Origin: an uncultured Pseudomonadota bacterium
GTDB taxonomy: Bacteria > Pseudomonadota > Alphaproteobacteria > RF32 > CAG-239
Direction of reading: 5' to 3'
Assembly (NCBI GenBank): GCA_949298065.1
Contig: CASFUZ010000006.1
Coordinates: 1 to 61,081 of the forward strand
Length of the DNA: 61,081 nt
A model generated the notes under the pieces. It worked only from the letters and a program-made list of their open reading frames with translations, searched no databases and was not told the origin of the DNA. The position numbers and the translations under genes were made by a program. Shown here one piece after another: positions 59,149 through 61,081 of this stretch. Positions within the stretch are counted from its first letter, which is position 1. Each line of letters starts with the position of its first letter.

Positions 59149-59183
59149 GCCGACAGTCGGGGTTTTAGTCGGCAAGCCCTGAC
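59149..59183 (+). ncRNA. H-type pseudoknot candidate upstream of the Rep gene
   Basis: GCCGAC (59149-59154) pairs with GTCGGC (59168-59173). Within that loop GTCGGGG (59156-59162) pairs with CCCTGAC (59177-59183), seven pairs with one G-T/U. The two stems interleave, the geometry of an H-type pseudoknot. It lies about 160 bases before the Rep start and could control rep expression or form part of the origin. Confidence 0.45.
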
Positions 59184-59247
59184 AATATTTGAGAACAACA
59201 TTTATTGAAAACAATTTTACTGAAAACAATCTGAACAAATTTTGATG

Positions 59248-59289
59248 GCGCTGGACTTCCGCCCATTATTTATTATTCCACCCCAGCGC
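59248..59289 (+). other. Stem-loop, candidate replication origin
   Basis: GCGCTGG (59248-59254) and CCAGCGC (59283-59289) pair perfectly around a 28-base loop containing ATTATTTATTATTCC. It lies 50 bases before the HUH Rep gene. HUH Reps nick in the loop or flank of such hairpins; the nick site is not identified. Confidence 0.4.
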
Positions 59290-59338
59290 AAAGGTTTAAG
59301 GCGATGGTTATAATTAACTATTATCAAAAGGATTATCA

Positions 59339-59749
59339 ATGAAGTATTTAATAACCTTTCAACCAAACAAATACAATGCATCAGACAGAGAATTAATAAT
59401 AAATTTCAAAAGAGGTTTACAAAGATATTATAAAAAACTGTTAGGCAACAGATACCACAAACACAAAGACCAGCAATACAAGATGGACATTGACATATCT
59501 CACGGCGACAATCCGTCTGAACAAACCCATCCGCACTTGCACATTAACGCCGATATTCCAACCGCTCATATAAACGGATTTATGCGGTATATGACTAAAT
59601 GGCTAAAAACCTATTATCCTAAATTATCACCGGATTGTCGGTATTTGCAAACTGATTTAGATAAACTCCGCGCTGGTATGTATGCCCTCAATCAGGCGGT
59701 GAAGTCCTATGATGAGAAAGATTTGCAGGCAGGCAATTACATTGTTTAA
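59339..59749 (+). CDS. Small HUH-type replication initiator-like protein
   Basis: The 136-residue protein has an HUH metal motif, THPHLHINADIP (His-Leu-His), preceded by strand KMDIDISHGDN, and a downstream Tyr/Lys helix GMYALNQAVKSYDEK that fits the catalytic Tyr of rolling-circle Reps. It opens KYLITFQPNKYNASD. HUH proteins cut single-stranded DNA at an origin hairpin and stay linked through Tyr. At 136 residues it is short, and no helicase domain is present. AAAAGGATTATCA precedes the ATG. Two small genes follow in the same direction. Confidence 0.5.
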   Translation: MKYLITFQPNKYNASDRELIINFKRGLQRYYKKLLGNRYHKHKDQQYKMDIDISHGDNPSEQTHPHLHINADIPTAHINGFMRYMTKWLKTYYPKLSPDCRYLQTDLDKLRAGMYALNQAVKSYDEKDLQAGNYIV

Positions 59750-59781
59750 TCGGATAAATACCCTTATCAAAAGGGGAAAAT

Positions 59782-60267
59782 ATGGATTCACGCATAAACG
59801 CTATAAAAGACCGCATAAGGGGCTTAATCAATCGCAACAAGCAAATAGACGCAGAATTAGAAAATAATGCCCAGGAGTCAAAAAAAGAGGTTTTAAACGC
59901 CGAAAAAGAACAAAACAATAATGAACTTCGTAAACAGCGTTCCGATCGTTATGAATTACAACAAATTTCAGAAGATACCGAGTTTATGAAAAAATGTTGT
60001 TTGTATTTGCAAAAGTTAGGGATTGTAAAAAGCCAACATCAATTCTGCACCGAGTTCTTAAATAAATCTCAACATTATTTAGCAATGGTTATTTGTGAAA
60101 ATCGCCGCCCGGCAATAGATGCGGTTCACAATCTTGTAAAAAATCTTAATGAATTATACGCCCTTTATGAAGAATATGACAACAAGGAAGCAATCAACCG
60201 CAATCTATATTATCTAATAGACAGAGGTCAACAAATCATAACAAAACGGATTCTAAAATATCTGTAA
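59782..60267 (+). CDS. Uncharacterised coiled-coil protein of the Rep operon
   Basis: The 161-residue soluble helical protein has an N-terminal coiled coil (about 1-65; RGLINRNKQIDAELENNAQE, NAEKEQNNNELRKQRSDRYE) and a helical C-terminal half with KKCCLYLQKLGIVKSQHQF. It is not recognised. AGGGGAAAAT precedes the ATG, 32 bases after the Rep stop. Probably a replicon accessory protein. Confidence 0.5.
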   Translation: MDSRINAIKDRIRGLINRNKQIDAELENNAQESKKEVLNAEKEQNNNELRKQRSDRYELQQISEDTEFMKKCCLYLQKLGIVKSQHQFCTEFLNKSQHYLAMVICENRRPAIDAVHNLVKNLNELYALYEEYDNKEAINRNLYYLIDRGQQIITKRILKYL

Positions 60268-60275
60268 GGTATATA

Positions 60276-60461
60276 ATGGAAACAGCAATAGCATATAATC
60301 AACTAATGACTTATAACAAAAAATATTCTTATGTGCAAAGCGGTGGTCAAGTTGTTTTTAATAATCATTGGGCTTGGATTGTAGTATTCCAATCCCTTAA
60401 TAAAAGAAATTTTGCTATTGTGAAGTATTTTAATGGGAGTTATTCGGTGATTGAAGTATAA
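60276..60461 (+). CDS. Small protein of the Rep operon (61 residues)
   Basis: The 61-residue protein is rich in Tyr, Asn, Val and Trp (NNHWAWIVVFQSLNKRNFAI) and probably beta-sheet. No family is recognised. TAAGG precedes the ATG, which lies eight bases after the previous stop, so it is likely real and co-transcribed. Confidence 0.4.
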   Translation: METAIAYNQLMTYNKKYSYVQSGGQVVFNNHWAWIVVFQSLNKRNFAIVKYFNGSYSVIEV

Positions 60462-60475
60462 CTTACAAATTATAT

Positions 60476-61048
60476 TTAACGACCTGACTTATCAAAATGC
60501 TTTGAAATTTTTGCTTCAATATCCTTTATTTTTTTAGGTAATTTAATATCTGATAGATTAGTTCCTAATTTTTCATCAATCTTACCTGCCAACCTTTTTC
60601 GTGCCGTAGCTATTCTATTGGTTATATTTTGTTCTTCACTTGTCTTTGACTGTTCTTTTAAGCTATTTGAGATACTCTCTTTATTTTCTTGTTTTGGTTC
60701 TACTTTAATACCAAATGCTTCAGGATTTCTTTCAATTGTTGAATTAAGAGGATCGCCAACAGCTCGCCATAAACCAGCTCCTTTATTTTTCCAAGAAGAT
60801 ATCATATTAATTTCTTCAGGATTATTTAACACAGCTGTAATTCTATCAGGATGATGTTCAATAGTATCTTTGCAATTAAATAAAATATCATCAATAGCCA
60901 AAGCATCAAATAAAGGTTTTCCATCTTTATCTTTTGTTTCTGATAACATTCTTATCATATCAGGATGTTTATCTATCATTCCTAAAACAACATTTTTATC
61001 ATATGAAACGCTATCTAATGCGGAAACTAAATCTTGTCTTGAAACCAT
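60476..61048 (-). CDS. Uncharacterised soluble protein
   Basis: The 190-residue charged protein has two similar stretches in its first half: MIDKHPDMIRMLSETKDKDG and TIEHHPDRITAVLNNPEEIN, suggesting a small helical repeat. A Glu/Lys/Ser-rich linker (about 115-140) and a Lys-rich end (PKKIKDIEAKISKHFDKSGR) follow. No signal peptide or membrane helix. AGGAGA precedes the ATG. It may be a secreted-by-other-route or effector-like protein, but nothing proves that. Confidence 0.5.
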   Translation of the reverse strand: MVSRQDLVSALDSVSYDKNVVLGMIDKHPDMIRMLSETKDKDGKPLFDALAIDDILFNCKDTIEHHPDRITAVLNNPEEINMISSWKNKGAGLWRAVGDPLNSTIERNPEAFGIKVEPKQENKESISNSLKEQSKTSEEQNITNRIATARKRLAGKIDEKLGTNLSDIKLPKKIKDIEAKISKHFDKSGR

Positions 61049-61081
61049 CTCTTTCTCCTAAATATTGCGTTAAACCGAACA

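Noticed and set aside
57778..59338. CRISPR array in the repeat-rich gap
   Set aside because: The dyads are single and unevenly spaced; there are no regularly spaced direct repeats and no cas genes.

Overview
The window reads as chromosome of a low-GC alphaproteobacterium, most likely an uncultured, gut-type, fermentative relative of the Rhodospirillales (inference from gene order and content; no rRNA gene is present to place it). The alphaproteobacterial signs are the order lpt-lptB-rpoN-hpf-ptsN, a DUF1150 gene, the order lnt - XRE regulator - metK - trmB, a DUF2066/PerM pair, an FtsZ with a long C-terminal tail, and an L10 leader RNA before rplJ. Tandem acetate kinase genes next to pta suggest acetate-forming energy metabolism.

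Layout. 0-3.8 kb (+): end of an lptA/lptC-like gene, lptB, rpoN, hpf, ptsN. 3.8-10.7 kb: mixed strands, with DUF1150, an orphan sensor kinase with a cysteine-rich PAS, infA, a DedA/YqaA-like membrane protein, a receiver-only response regulator, folD, yggU, yggT, an unknown helical protein and a TerB-like protein. 10.8-18.7 kb (+): miaB-phoH-ybeY-corC-lnt, then XRE regulator, metK, trmB. 18.7-23.4 kb (-): a zinc ribbon, a palindromic tandem repeat, a secreted protein, ackA, ackA, pta. 23.5-35.6 kb (+): ndk, DUF2066, perM, a shortened periplasmic-binding protein, a DUF1566-like protein, then a stripped division/wall cluster mraY-ftsW-murG-murB-ftsQ-ftsA-ftsZ. 35.6-50.2 kb (-): OmpA lipoprotein, a cassette of small membrane/coiled-coil proteins, rpoC, rpoB, rplL, rplJ, rplA, rplK, nusG, secE.

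50.4-61 kb is accessory DNA, and the most unusual signals are here. A MerR regulator carries a textbook 19-bp-spaced operator. A GT8 glycosyltransferase is preceded by a ~200-nt structured leader whose anti-Shine-Dalgarno strand can pair with either the ribosome site or an upstream hairpin arm, as in a riboswitch. An ATP-grasp ligase and an aspartoacylase/AstE-type deacylase are preceded by two tandem leucine-rich leader peptides, each ending inside the 5' arm of a matching hairpin (attenuator-like), with a convergent DMT exporter. Beyond 57.8 kb lie two tRNA-3'-end-like fragments, each followed by a terminator, and a small HUH-type Rep operon with a pseudoknot and stem-loops upstream, suggesting an integrated small replicon.

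The core blocks serve envelope biogenesis (Lpt, MraY/MurG/MurB, Lnt), division, transcription (RpoBC, NusG, RpoN), translation (IF-1, L1, L7/L12, L10, L11, MiaB, YbeY, HPF) and acetate/one-carbon metabolism. All calls come from reading the sequence; no database search was made.
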